From Pseudomonadota bacterium (GTDB lineage: Bacteria; Desulfobacterota; Desulfarculia; Desulfarculales; Desulfarculaceae), in NCBI GenBank assembly GCA_018896025.1, contig JAHIND010000008.1:372001-436000 (forward strand): a DNA stretch of 64,000 nucleotides, in the 5' to 3' direction. Below the pieces are notes generated by a model. The model was not told the origin of the DNA. It saw only the letters and a list, made by a program, of their open reading frames with translations, and ran no database searches. This document shows positions 53,547 to 62,395 of the stretch, in pieces. Numbering within the stretch: the stretch's first letter is position 1; each line of letters begins with the position of its first letter. A program made the translations under genes and the position numbers.

Positions 53547-54551
53547 TTAGAATTTGACGCCTCTGGCCTTCATGTTTGCCTTGAGGATGTCCACCAACTG
53601 GCGGCAGTAGGGAGACTTGCTGGCGGTCTGCTCGTACAGGGGCATGAGCTTCTGGATCCAGAGGTTCAGCTCATCCTTGGACAGCTCGATGATCTTCACG
53701 TCCTTCTTGGCGGCGAACTCAATGGCTTCCTTGTCCCAGGTGGGGCTCATGTCGAAGCTGCGGTTCATGGCCATCAGGGCGGCCTTCTTCACGGCTTCCT
53801 GCTGGTCCTTGGGCAGGGAGTTGAACACCTTGGTGTTGATGGCCAGCTCGATGACGCCGGGGGTGTGGTAGGCGGGGGAACTCACGTAGTTGAGCACTTC
53901 GTAGAGCTTGTACTTCTTCAGGGTGTACCAGGGGTAGTCGGTGCCGTCCACGGTGCCCCGCTGCAGGGCCATGTACTGCTCGGCGCCGGGAATGGCCGCT
54001 GCGGCCGCGCCCAGGGCCTGCACGATAAGGGCCTCCAGGCCGAAGGCCCGGATCTTTTTGCCCTGCAGGTCAGCCAAGTTGTTGACCGGGAACTTGGTCA
54101 TCAAGCCCATGGTGGCCACGGAGATGGAGCCCAGGAAGGTCACCCCATGCTTGGACATGGCCTCGGCAAATACCTTGTGATAACCCTTGTTCAAAAGGAT
54201 GTCCTTGGCCTCCGCCGGGCTGGACCAGTTGAAGGGCAGCCACTGAACGTTGACCTCGGGGAACACGCCGGTGAAATAAAGGAAAGAGCCCGAGTAGCCG
54301 TCGATCATGCCGCTCTTGAGCGACTCCAGGGCCTCGCGGGATTTCACCAACTGGCCAGGCCAGAAAACCTTGATCTTCAGCTTGCCGTTGGTCATCTTGT
54401 TGACCTGATCGGCAAAATAGGTGGTGGTCTGACCGGCGTAAGCGGTTTCCGGGTAAACGCATTGGAACCTGAGCGTCTTGGCCTGGGCGATCCCGGCAAA
54501 GCTCAGGGCCAGCAACGCGCAAACAAACAACGCCATAAATCTACGGGCCAT
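53547..54551 (-). CDS. dctP: TRAP transporter substrate-binding protein (DctP)
   Basis: 334 residues from the ATG at 54551 (GGAGAG upstream); the frame runs further to 54644 without signal-peptide sense. Signal peptide RRFMALFVCALLALSFAGIA precedes the DctP fold (LRFQCVYPETAYAGQTT, MTNGKLKIKVFWPGQLV, LQGKKIRAFG with the conserved carboxylate-binding Arg). It captures an organic acid in the periplasm. The substrate group cannot be fixed from sequence; the operon suggests a hydroxy- or dihydroxy-monocarboxylate. Confidence 0.92.
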   Translation of the reverse strand: MARRFMALFVCALLALSFAGIAQAKTLRFQCVYPETAYAGQTTTYFADQVNKMTNGKLKIKVFWPGQLVKSREALESLKSGMIDGYSGSFLYFTGVFPEVNVQWLPFNWSSPAEAKDILLNKGYHKVFAEAMSKHGVTFLGSISVATMGLMTKFPVNNLADLQGKKIRAFGLEALIVQALGAAAAAIPGAEQYMALQRGTVDGTDYPWYTLKKYKLYEVLNYVSSPAYHTPGVIELAINTKVFNSLPKDQQEAVKKAALMAMNRSFDMSPTWDKEAIEFAAKKDVKIIELSKDELNLWIQKLMPLYEQTASKSPYCRQLVDILKANMKARGVKF

Positions 54552-54660
54552 GTTCTCTCTCCCTTTCCGCCGGGGACGGATACCGCCCTTCCGGCAACTC
54601 CTGTTAAGCACCCTCTCCGTATATCCTTGGCAGGGGCCCCTCATCTCCCCCGCATTTTGA

Positions 54661-56160
54661 TCAGTCCAGCTTGATGGACCGCTTGAGCACCTTTCCGGTG
54701 TGCGTCTTGGGAAGCTCGTCGGTAATGCGCACGATGCGGGGATATTTGTAAGGGGCCACCCGCTGCTTCACAAAGTCCCTTATCTCGTCTGGGGTGGCCG
54801 CCGCGCCCTCGCGCAGCACCACCATGGCCGCCACCTCCTCACCCAAGTCGGGATGGGGCTGGCCCAACACCGCCGCTTCCAGCACCGCCGGGTGCTGGTA
54901 GAGCACCTCCTCGATCTCCCGGGGATAAACGTTGTAGCCGCCCCGGATGATCATCTCCTTCTTGCGGTCCACGATGTAGAAGTAGTCGTCCTCGTCCTGG
55001 CGGGCCACGTCGCCGGTGTGCAGCCAGCCGCCTCGCAGGGTGTCTTCCGTGGCCTGGGGCTGGTTGAGATAGCCCTTCATCACCCCCGGCCCCTGGATAA
55101 TCAGCTCGCCCACCTGGCCCTGGGGCACGTCCTGGTCCTGCTCGTCCACCACCCGCGCCTTGAAGCCGGGGATGGGCAGGCCGATGGAGCCGGGCTTGGT
55201 GGCTTTGCCGTAGGGGTTTTCCACGCACACCGGCGAGCACTCGGTGAGTCCGTAGCCCTCGTAGATGGTGGTGTGGTAGGCCGTTTCGAAGCGCTTGATA
55301 ACCTCCACCGGCAGCGAGGCCCCGCCGCAGATGCAGTAGTGCAGCGAAGAGCGCTTGAGCGGGCGCTTGGTGCCCATTTCCGCCAGGCGGTTGTAGATGG
55401 TGGGCACCGCGATGAGGATGGTGTCGTCCATCTCCTCGATGGCCGCGAAGGTCTCCTCCGGGTCGAAGTGCTCCCACAGGCGCAGGGTGATGCCCAAAAA
55501 CACCGAGGCGTTGAGGCTCGATGTCTGGCCGTAGATATGGAACAACGGCAGCATGCCCAGGCTGGTCACCTTGGGGTCGGTGTGGCGCATGCTGGCGATG
55601 GTCGTGGCGTTGTTGGCCAGATTGTGATGGGTGAGCATGGCCCCCTTGGGCAGGCCGGTGGTGCCCGAGGTGTAGATGATGGCCCAGGTGTCGCCGTCTT
55701 GGGCCGGGTGCAGGGGGTAGGGGCCCTTGTCCTTGGCCACCGCCGCCAAGGGCAGATAGCCCTCGGCCGCCGGGCCGGCCACGCAGCGGATGTCGATCTG
55801 GGGCATGCCCTCCAGCACCGGCCCCGCGTAGTCCAGGTGATCGCCGTGGCCGATGAAGGCCCTGGCCCCGGAGTCACTGAAGATATGCTGAAGCTCCTGG
55901 GTGCGGTAGAGGAAGTTCACCGGCAGTACCACCGCCCCCAGCTTGGCCAGGGCGTAGTAGCAGACCACCCAGTCCAGGGAGTTGGGCATCATGAGCACGC
56001 AGACCTGGCCGGGACCCAGCCCCTGCTCCTTTAGGCCCCAGGCCAGGGCGTCTGATTTTTGATCGAATTCCGCGTAGGTCATCACCTGGCCGTTGAAGTC
56101 CACGGCGACGTGCTCGGGAACCCGTGCGGCGGTGTCGTGTAACAGTTTGGCGATATTCAA
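54661..56160 (-). CDS. long/medium-chain acyl-CoA ligase family protein (AMP-forming)
   Basis: 499 residues if translation begins at the TTG at 56160 (product L/MNIAKLLHDTAARVPEHVAV); upstream codons to 56259 run through a terminator and the thiolase end, so they are excluded. AMP-binding P-loop YTSGTTGLPKGAMLTHHNL, EGYGLTECSP, the hinge VDRKKEMIIRGGYNVYPREI and catalytic Lys in THTGKVLKR are present. It activates a carboxylic acid to acyl-CoA with ATP. It lies between the beta-oxidation genes and the TRAP transporter. Confidence 0.9.
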   Translation of the reverse strand: MNIAKLLHDTAARVPEHVAVDFNGQVMTYAEFDQKSDALAWGLKEQGLGPGQVCVLMMPNSLDWVVCYYALAKLGAVVLPVNFLYRTQELQHIFSDSGARAFIGHGDHLDYAGPVLEGMPQIDIRCVAGPAAEGYLPLAAVAKDKGPYPLHPAQDGDTWAIIYTSGTTGLPKGAMLTHHNLANNATTIASMRHTDPKVTSLGMLPLFHIYGQTSSLNASVFLGITLRLWEHFDPEETFAAIEEMDDTILIAVPTIYNRLAEMGTKRPLKRSSLHYCICGGASLPVEVIKRFETAYHTTIYEGYGLTECSPVCVENPYGKATKPGSIGLPIPGFKARVVDEQDQDVPQGQVGELIIQGPGVMKGYLNQPQATEDTLRGGWLHTGDVARQDEDDYFYIVDRKKEMIIRGGYNVYPREIEEVLYQHPAVLEAAVLGQPHPDLGEEVAAMVVLREGAAATPDEIRDFVKQRVAPYKYPRIVRITDELPKTHTGKVLKRSIKLD

Positions 56161-56172
56161 GGCATACCCCGC

Positions 56173-56197
56173 AAAAAAACCCGGGCCGAAGCCCGGG
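56173..56197 (-). terminator. rho-independent terminator after the thiolase gene
   Basis: On the minus strand CCCGGGC-TTCG-GCCCGGG is followed by seven T. It lies 11 bases past the thiolase stop and just before the acyl-CoA ligase start, so it should reduce read-through into the rest of the array. Confidence 0.9.
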
Positions 56198-56207
56198 GCG
56201 GTTAATT

Positions 56208-57386
56208 TTAGGCCAGGTTTTTCACCACCAAGGCCACTCCCATGCCGCCACCCACGCACATGGTGGCTAGGCCCAGCTCTTTGCCCGAGCGTTTCATCTC
56301 ATAGATGAGCTTGGTTAGGATGACCCCGCCGGTGGCGCTGATGGGATGGCCCAGGGCGATGGCCCCGCCGTTGACGTTGACCTTGTCCTGGTCCATGCCC
56401 AACTCGCGGATGCAGGCCAGGGACTGGCTGGCAAAGGCCTCGTTCAGCTCGACGAGGTCGATGTCGCCCAGGCTGAGGCCGGACTTCTGGAGCGCCTGGC
56501 GGGTGGCCTCGATGGGGCCGATGCCCATGATGGAGGGCTCCACCCCCACCGTGGCGTAGCCCAGGATGGCCACCAGGGGCTTGATTCCCAGCTCGTCGGC
56601 CCGCTGGCGGGAGGCCACCACCACTGCGGAGGCGCCGTCGTTCATGCCGCTGGAGTTGCCCGCGGTCACCGAGCCGCCCTTGCGGAATACGGGTTTGAGC
56701 TTGGCCAGATCCTCGGCCGTGGTCTGGGGCCGGGGATGCTCATCGGTGTCGAAGATGACCGGGTCACCCTTGCGCTGGGGAATAGGCACCTTCACTACCT
56801 CGTCCTTGAATAGGCCCAGCTCCAGGGCGCGCTTGGTCTTCTGCTGGCTGTTCAGGGCGAAAGCGTCCTGGTCCTCGCGGTTGATCTGGTACTTCTCGGC
56901 CACGTTCTCGGCGGTCTCGCCCATGGTGTTGCCGCTGAGAGGGTCAAAGAGCACCAGTTGGTCCATCAGCTGGGCGTGGCCCAGGCGCGAACCCCAGCGG
57001 TTGCTGGGTACCAGGTAGGCTGCGTTGGACATATGCTCCACCCCGCCGGCCACCATCAGGCCCGCATCCCCGGCCTTGATGGCCTGGGCGGCCAGGAACA
57101 CCGTCTTGAGTGAGCCGCCGCAGGCATGGGACACGGTGTATTCGGGTACCTCGATGGGGATGCCCGCGTTCACCGCGATAGGCCGGGCCACGTTGGGGGG
57201 CAGGGCCCCGGTGCGGTACTGCTGGGCCAGGCATACTTCTTCCACCTGTGCAGGGTCGATGCCCGCCCGCTTCACTGCTTCCTGGATGACCAGCACGCCC
57301 AGGTCTTGGTCGGTGAGCGCCTTGAGGGTGCCGCCGAAACGCCCCACCGGGGTGCGGGCGGCGGAAAGGATCACAGCTTCTTGCAT
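56208..57386 (-). CDS. acetyl-CoA C-acyltransferase (thiolase)
   Basis: 392 residues. Nucleophilic Cys in [13 protein letters not shown], His in [15 protein letters not shown] and the second Cys in [11 protein letters not shown] are all intact. It cleaves 3-oxoacyl-CoA to acetyl-CoA plus a shortened acyl-CoA (or runs in reverse). It is the third gene behind the sigma-54 promoter, 19 bp after the hydroxyacyl-CoA dehydrogenase. Confidence 0.94.
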   Translation of the reverse strand: MQEAVILSAARTPVGRFGGTLKALTDQDLGVLVIQEAVKRAGIDPAQVEEVCLAQQYRTGALPPNVARPIAVNAGIPIEVPEYTVSHACGGSLKTVFLAAQAIKAGDAGLMVAGGVEHMSNAAYLVPSNRWGSRLGHAQLMDQLVLFDPLSGNTMGETAENVAEKYQINREDQDAFALNSQQKTKRALELGLFKDEVVKVPIPQRKGDPVIFDTDEHPRPQTTAEDLAKLKPVFRKGGSVTAGNSSGMNDGASAVVVASRQRADELGIKPLVAILGYATVGVEPSIMGIGPIEATRQALQKSGLSLGDIDLVELNEAFASQSLACIRELGMDQDKVNVNGGAIALGHPISATGGVILTKLIYEMKRSGKELGLATMCVGGGMGVALVVKNLA

Positions 57387-57405
57387 TGTTGTTTTCTCCA
57401 GCGGC

Positions 57406-58287
57406 CTAGTCGGCTATGCCCAGGCGGTTGCCCTTGTCGTCGTAGCGGTACCAGCCCACCCCGGTCTTGCGTCCCAACTGACCTGCCTTCACCTTGCGGC
57501 GCAGCAAGAAGGGCGGGTACCACTTCTCCTCGCGGGTCTCCTGGTACATGGCCATGAGCGCGCCGTAGGTCACGTCCAGGCCCACCATGTCGCCGGTCTC
57601 GAAGATGCCCATCTTGCGGCCCGAGGCCAGGCGCAGGCCCTTGTCGATGTCTTCCACCGAGGCCACCCCCTGCTCCACCAGGCGCATGGCCTCCATGGTG
57701 GAAGGGAAGTTGATGCGGTTGATCACGAACCCGGCCACGTCGCGGTTGACCATGATGGGCTCTTTTTTGATGGCCAGCACGAACTCGCGCCCGGCGGCGA
57801 AGGCTTCGTCGCTGGTCCTGGTGCCCCGGATCACCTCCACCGCCTGCATCATGGGCACGGGGCTGAAAAAGTGGATGCCCAGGAAGCGCTCGGGATGCTC
57901 CACGTGGGCGGCCAACTCGCTGATGGGGATGGCGCTGGTGTTGCTGGCCACTAGGCTGGTCGGGGTGAGCACCTGGTTTAGTTTGGCGAAGACCTCTTGC
58001 TTCACCTCCAGGTTCTCGAACACCACCTCCATGACCAGGTCGGCCTCGGCGGCCGGGGCCAGGTCCACCGAGGTGGATATGCGGCCCATGACCTCGTCCA
58101 GGGTGCCCGCGACCTTGCCCTTTTCAATGAGCTTGCCCGCAGACCAGGCGATGTTCTTGACCGCCTTGTCCAGTTGCTCCTGGCTCACGTCGCTCAGGGT
58201 GGCTTCCAAACCGGCCTGAGCGCAGACCTGGGCGATGCCGCTGCCCATGAGGCCGGAGCCGATGATGAATACCTTGTCTATGCTCAT
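57406..58287 (-). CDS. 3-hydroxyacyl-CoA dehydrogenase (HBD type)
   Basis: 293 residues. N-terminal NAD-binding GSGLMGSGIAQVCAQAG, the SNTSAIPI stretch, catalytic His in ERFLGIHFFSPVPMM and the Glu in VEVIRG are present. The single-domain size matches 3-hydroxybutyryl-CoA dehydrogenase. It oxidises 3-hydroxyacyl-CoA to 3-oxoacyl-CoA with NAD. Confidence 0.94.
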   Translation of the reverse strand: MSIDKVFIIGSGLMGSGIAQVCAQAGLEATLSDVSQEQLDKAVKNIAWSAGKLIEKGKVAGTLDEVMGRISTSVDLAPAAEADLVMEVVFENLEVKQEVFAKLNQVLTPTSLVASNTSAIPISELAAHVEHPERFLGIHFFSPVPMMQAVEVIRGTRTSDEAFAAGREFVLAIKKEPIMVNRDVAGFVINRINFPSTMEAMRLVEQGVASVEDIDKGLRLASGRKMGIFETGDMVGLDVTYGALMAMYQETREEKWYPPFLLRRKVKAGQLGRKTGVGWYRYDDKGNRLGIAD

Positions 58288-58297
58288 GATCGCCCCC

Positions 58298-59455
<1,158 letters not shown>

Positions 59456-59546
59456 TTTAGAACTCCTCTTATGATGGGGAGGCTGATGTAGTAGCCTCGG
59501 TTAGATGATAAGTGGCTAACTACGGAATGTGTCCGCAATAGGATTA

Positions 59547-59561
59547 GCAACCGCCGTGCCA
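59547..59561 (-). promoter_or_regulatory. sigma-54 (-24/-12) promoter of the beta-oxidation/hydroxyacid array
   Basis: The minus strand reads TGGCACGGCGGTTGC, an exact TGGCAC-N5-TTGC. It is 92 bp before the acyl-CoA dehydrogenase start. Confidence 0.9.
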
Positions 59562-59669
59562 CAAGAGGGAAGCGGAAAAAATTAAGTGCAACACCTTGTA
59601 ATAAAGTAAGAAATTAGTGCTGGTGCCGAGCGGGGATCAAGGCTGGGGGAGAGGCTGCGGGAGGTTTGT

Positions 59670-59687
59670 GTAGAAAAAACAATACAC
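59670..59687. promoter_or_regulatory. candidate activator-binding repeat, copy 1
   Basis: GTAGAAAAAACAATACAC, repeated at 59785 with one difference in the first 17 bases. It lies about 110 bp upstream of the -24 element. Confidence 0.6.
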
Positions 59688-59784
59688 AATCGCTACGGTT
59701 TTTTGCGGCTAATAATCTGTGATATGGATTGGTTAGCTGCGATACCGCTATAGGGAATTCAATGGTGTAGCTAAAATACTACTA

Positions 59785-59802
59785 GTAGAAAAAACGATAC
59801 AG
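59785..59802. promoter_or_regulatory. candidate activator-binding repeat, copy 2
   Basis: GTAGAAAAAACGATACAG, directly after the activator stop on that strand and about 225 bp upstream of the -24 element. Confidence 0.6.
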
Positions 59803-59803
59803 T

Positions 59804-61189
59804 TTATTCCAGGCCGTACTTTTTCATTTTTTGGTGCACCCCGGTGCGATGGATGCCCAAAAGCTCCGCGGCCAGGGTCCGGTTGCCGCCGGCATATTTA
59901 AGGGCCTGTTTTATAGCGTTTTTTTCCGCGTTGGCCTTGGCCAGCTTCAGGGTGGGCGGGGTGCCGTTTTCCTGAGGGGCCTGGGTGAAATGCTCCAAGA
60001 AATCAGGCGGCAGGTGCTCCAGTTGCAGGGTTTCACCCCCCGCCACCGCCGCGGCCCGCTCGATGGCGTTCTTGAGCTCGCGCACGTTGCCCGGCCAATC
60101 GTAGGAGACCAAACGCTGCATAGCCTCGGGGGAGATTTTGGCCGGTAGGCTGCGTTTGCCGGTGCGCAGGCCGGAAAGGATGTGATAGGCCACCCGGGGT
60201 ATGTCCTGGCGGATTTCCCGGAGCGGCGGGGTGTGCAGATGGAAGATGTTGAGCCGGTAGTAAAGGTCTTGGCGAAAGGTGCCGGTGTTCATCATGGCCT
60301 TCAGGTCTCGATTGGTGGCCGCGATCACCCGGAAGTTGAGCTTCAAGGATTTGGTGGACCCCAGGCGCTCCACCTCCTGCTCCTGGATGACCCGGAGCAG
60401 CTTGACCTGCATGACCAGAGGCATCTCGCCGATCTCGTCTAAAAATATGGTGCCTCCGTCGGCCAGTTCGAACCTGCCCGGCTTGCCCTTTTGGCTGGCT
60501 CCGGTGAAGGCCCCGGCCTGGTAGCCGAACAGCTCGGACTCGAACAGCTCCTGGGGAATGGCCCCGCAGTTTACCTTGACGAAGGGCTTGTCGTGGCGGG
60601 CGCTCATGCGGTGCACCGAGTGGGCGAACAGGTCCTTGCCCGTGCCGGTCTCGCCGGTGATCAACAGGCTCAGGTCCGATTGGGCCGCCTGGGTGGCCAC
60701 CCGCTTGGCGTCTTGCACCGGCGGAGACTCCCCCACCACCAGTTGCAGGTCGTAGCGGCTGGAGTAGAGGTTTTGCAGCTCTTTTTCGTAGTAGGTGAGC
60801 CGCTCCTCCAGCACCTCGGTCTGGCGCACCAGCTCCTTGACCCGGTCCATGTGCCAAAACACCAGCTTGGCAAAGGCGCCCACGATGTTGCCCTGCTTGT
60901 CGCGCAGGGGTATGCGGGCGATGATGCGCTCCTTGCCCTTCATGCGCAGCACCGAGCCCGCCTCGGCCTTGCCGGTCTTGATAACCTCGGGCAAACGGCT
61001 TTGGGGATTGAGCTTCAGGATGTGGCTACCCACGATGTCCTGGTCGTCCACCTGATAGAACTCGGCGGCGGAGCGGCTGATGTAGCGGACTATCCCGTCC
61101 TTATCCACCAGGATGATGGACTCGTGGGGCGACTCCAACAGCGAGCACAGGAGTTCGCGGGGGATGGGATTTTTCGCCAGCTTGACCAT
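59804..61189 (-). CDS. sigma-54-dependent transcriptional activator, PAS-AAA+-Fis (EBP2)
   Basis: 461 residues: one PAS domain (about 15-125; SIILVDKDGIVRYISRSAAE), a coiled segment, then the AAA+ domain with GETGTGKD, the GAFTGA loop (FGYQAGAFTGASQKGKPG) and FLDEIGEMP, then a Fis-type helix-turn-helix (NRTLAAELLGIHRTGVHQKM). It should activate the canonical promoter at 59547. The PAS domain suggests control by a small molecule, perhaps the acid or CoA ester handled by the array. Confidence 0.92.
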   Translation of the reverse strand: MVKLAKNPIPRELLCSLLESPHESIILVDKDGIVRYISRSAAEFYQVDDQDIVGSHILKLNPQSRLPEVIKTGKAEAGSVLRMKGKERIIARIPLRDKQGNIVGAFAKLVFWHMDRVKELVRQTEVLEERLTYYEKELQNLYSSRYDLQLVVGESPPVQDAKRVATQAAQSDLSLLITGETGTGKDLFAHSVHRMSARHDKPFVKVNCGAIPQELFESELFGYQAGAFTGASQKGKPGRFELADGGTIFLDEIGEMPLVMQVKLLRVIQEQEVERLGSTKSLKLNFRVIAATNRDLKAMMNTGTFRQDLYYRLNIFHLHTPPLREIRQDIPRVAYHILSGLRTGKRSLPAKISPEAMQRLVSYDWPGNVRELKNAIERAAAVAGGETLQLEHLPPDFLEHFTQAPQENGTPPTLKLAKANAEKNAIKQALKYAGGNRTLAAELLGIHRTGVHQKMKKYGLE

Positions 61190-61268
61190 GCGCCTTGCCC
61201 AGGTGTTGGTGCGTTTGGTGAATAGATTCTAGCAAACCGCGGCCCCGGGGGGCACCAATGATGTCGCT

Positions 61269-62393
61269 CTATCGTTCCGCCTTTTCGCGGTCCAGGATGC
61301 AGCTGATGGAGCGGCCCAGCATGATTTGCTCGAAGCACTTGTTGCAGGAGACGCAGCGGGCCCGTCCGGTGTCCCCGCCGCGCCAGCGGGCGGGCAGGCC
61401 AGGTTCACTTATCAAGGGACGGCTCAGGGCCACCAGGTCGGCCTCGCCCTGGGCCAGGATGTCCTCGGCCGTCTCCGGGGTGCGCACCCCGCCCACGGCG
61501 GCCACGGGGATGTCCACCCGCCGTTTAACCTCGGCGGCCCAGGCGCGGAAGTAGGCCTCGCCGCCCGGCTTGTCCACCTTGGTGCGGAACTCGCTCTGCT
61601 GGTAGTCGTGGCCCCTGAGGCCCTGGCTAATCTCCAGGCAGTCACACCCGGCCTGGGCCAACAGTTCCGCCGCTCTGAGGCCCTCCTCCAGGGGCAAGCC
61701 TTCCTCAAGGCCGTCGGCCACCCCCAGCTTGAACATCACCGGGTAGTCCGGCCCCACCTGGGAGCGGATGGCGGCCAACACCTCCAGGTGCAGGCGCAGG
61801 CGGTTGTCTGGGCTGCCGCCCCACTCGTCCTGGCGGCGGTTGGTGCGGGGCGAGAGGAACTGGCTGAGTAGATAGGCGTGGGCGGCGTGCACCTGCACCC
61901 CGTCAAAACCGGCCTCCCTTGCCCGAGCCGCCGCCCGGCCGAACTCCTCCACCACCTGGAGAATCTCCTCCTGGGTCATGGCGCGGTTCTCATGGGCGAA
62001 AATGTTATCCCCCGGCGAAGCGGAAGGCCCCACCGCCGGGCCGCCTCCCCGCCAGGCGTGCATGCGCGCCGCCTCGCGGCCGGCATGAAACAGCTGCACC
62101 GCCACCTTGCCGCCCTGATCGTGCACCTCGCGGGCCAGGCGGGCCATGCCGGGGATGTGGCTGTCTTGGCTCAGGGAGTTTTGCTTGGGCGAGATGCGGC
62201 CCTGCTCGCATACGTTGATAATGCCAGTCACCACCAGGCCCACCCCGCCAGCGGCCAGATCATGGTACAGGGCCAGCTCCCTGGGCGAGACCTCCCCGTC
62301 TTTCAAGGCGGCCTGCTCAAAGGTGGCCGAGCGCATCAGGCGGTTGGCCAGGGTCAAGCCCTTGATGCTCAGGGGGGTGAACAGCGCGCCCAA
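61269..62393 (-). CDS. short Old Yellow Enzyme family NADH:flavin oxidoreductase with C-terminal Cys cluster
   Basis: 374 residues, FMN barrel only: RLMRSATFEQA, VAVQLFHAGREAA, HAAHAYLLSQFLSP, NRRQDEWGGSPDNR. The C-terminus RCVSCNKC plus a later Cys in SISCILD is like the 4Fe-4S motif of dienoyl-CoA reductases, but the FAD/NAD(P)H half is missing, as in the paralogue at 13400. It is two bases downstream of the acyl-CoA synthetase gene, pointing to CoA-ester reduction as one possible role. Confidence 0.87.
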   Translation of the reverse strand: MGALFTPLSIKGLTLANRLMRSATFEQAALKDGEVSPRELALYHDLAAGGVGLVVTGIINVCEQGRISPKQNSLSQDSHIPGMARLAREVHDQGGKVAVQLFHAGREAARMHAWRGGGPAVGPSASPGDNIFAHENRAMTQEEILQVVEEFGRAAARAREAGFDGVQVHAAHAYLLSQFLSPRTNRRQDEWGGSPDNRLRLHLEVLAAIRSQVGPDYPVMFKLGVADGLEEGLPLEEGLRAAELLAQAGCDCLEISQGLRGHDYQQSEFRTKVDKPGGEAYFRAWAAEVKRRVDIPVAAVGGVRTPETAEDILAQGEADLVALSRPLISEPGLPARWRGGDTGRARCVSCNKCFEQIMLGRSISCILDREKAER

Positions 62394-62395
62394 GT

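Larger units (their letters stand above)
59456..59803. other. intergenic control region between the second activator gene and the catabolic array
   Basis: About 350 AT-rich bases with a sigma-54 promoter (59547-59561) reading toward the acyl-CoA dehydrogenase and two direct copies of a 17-bp motif (59670, 59785) between the promoter and the end of the activator gene. No coding frame. Confidence 0.75.
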
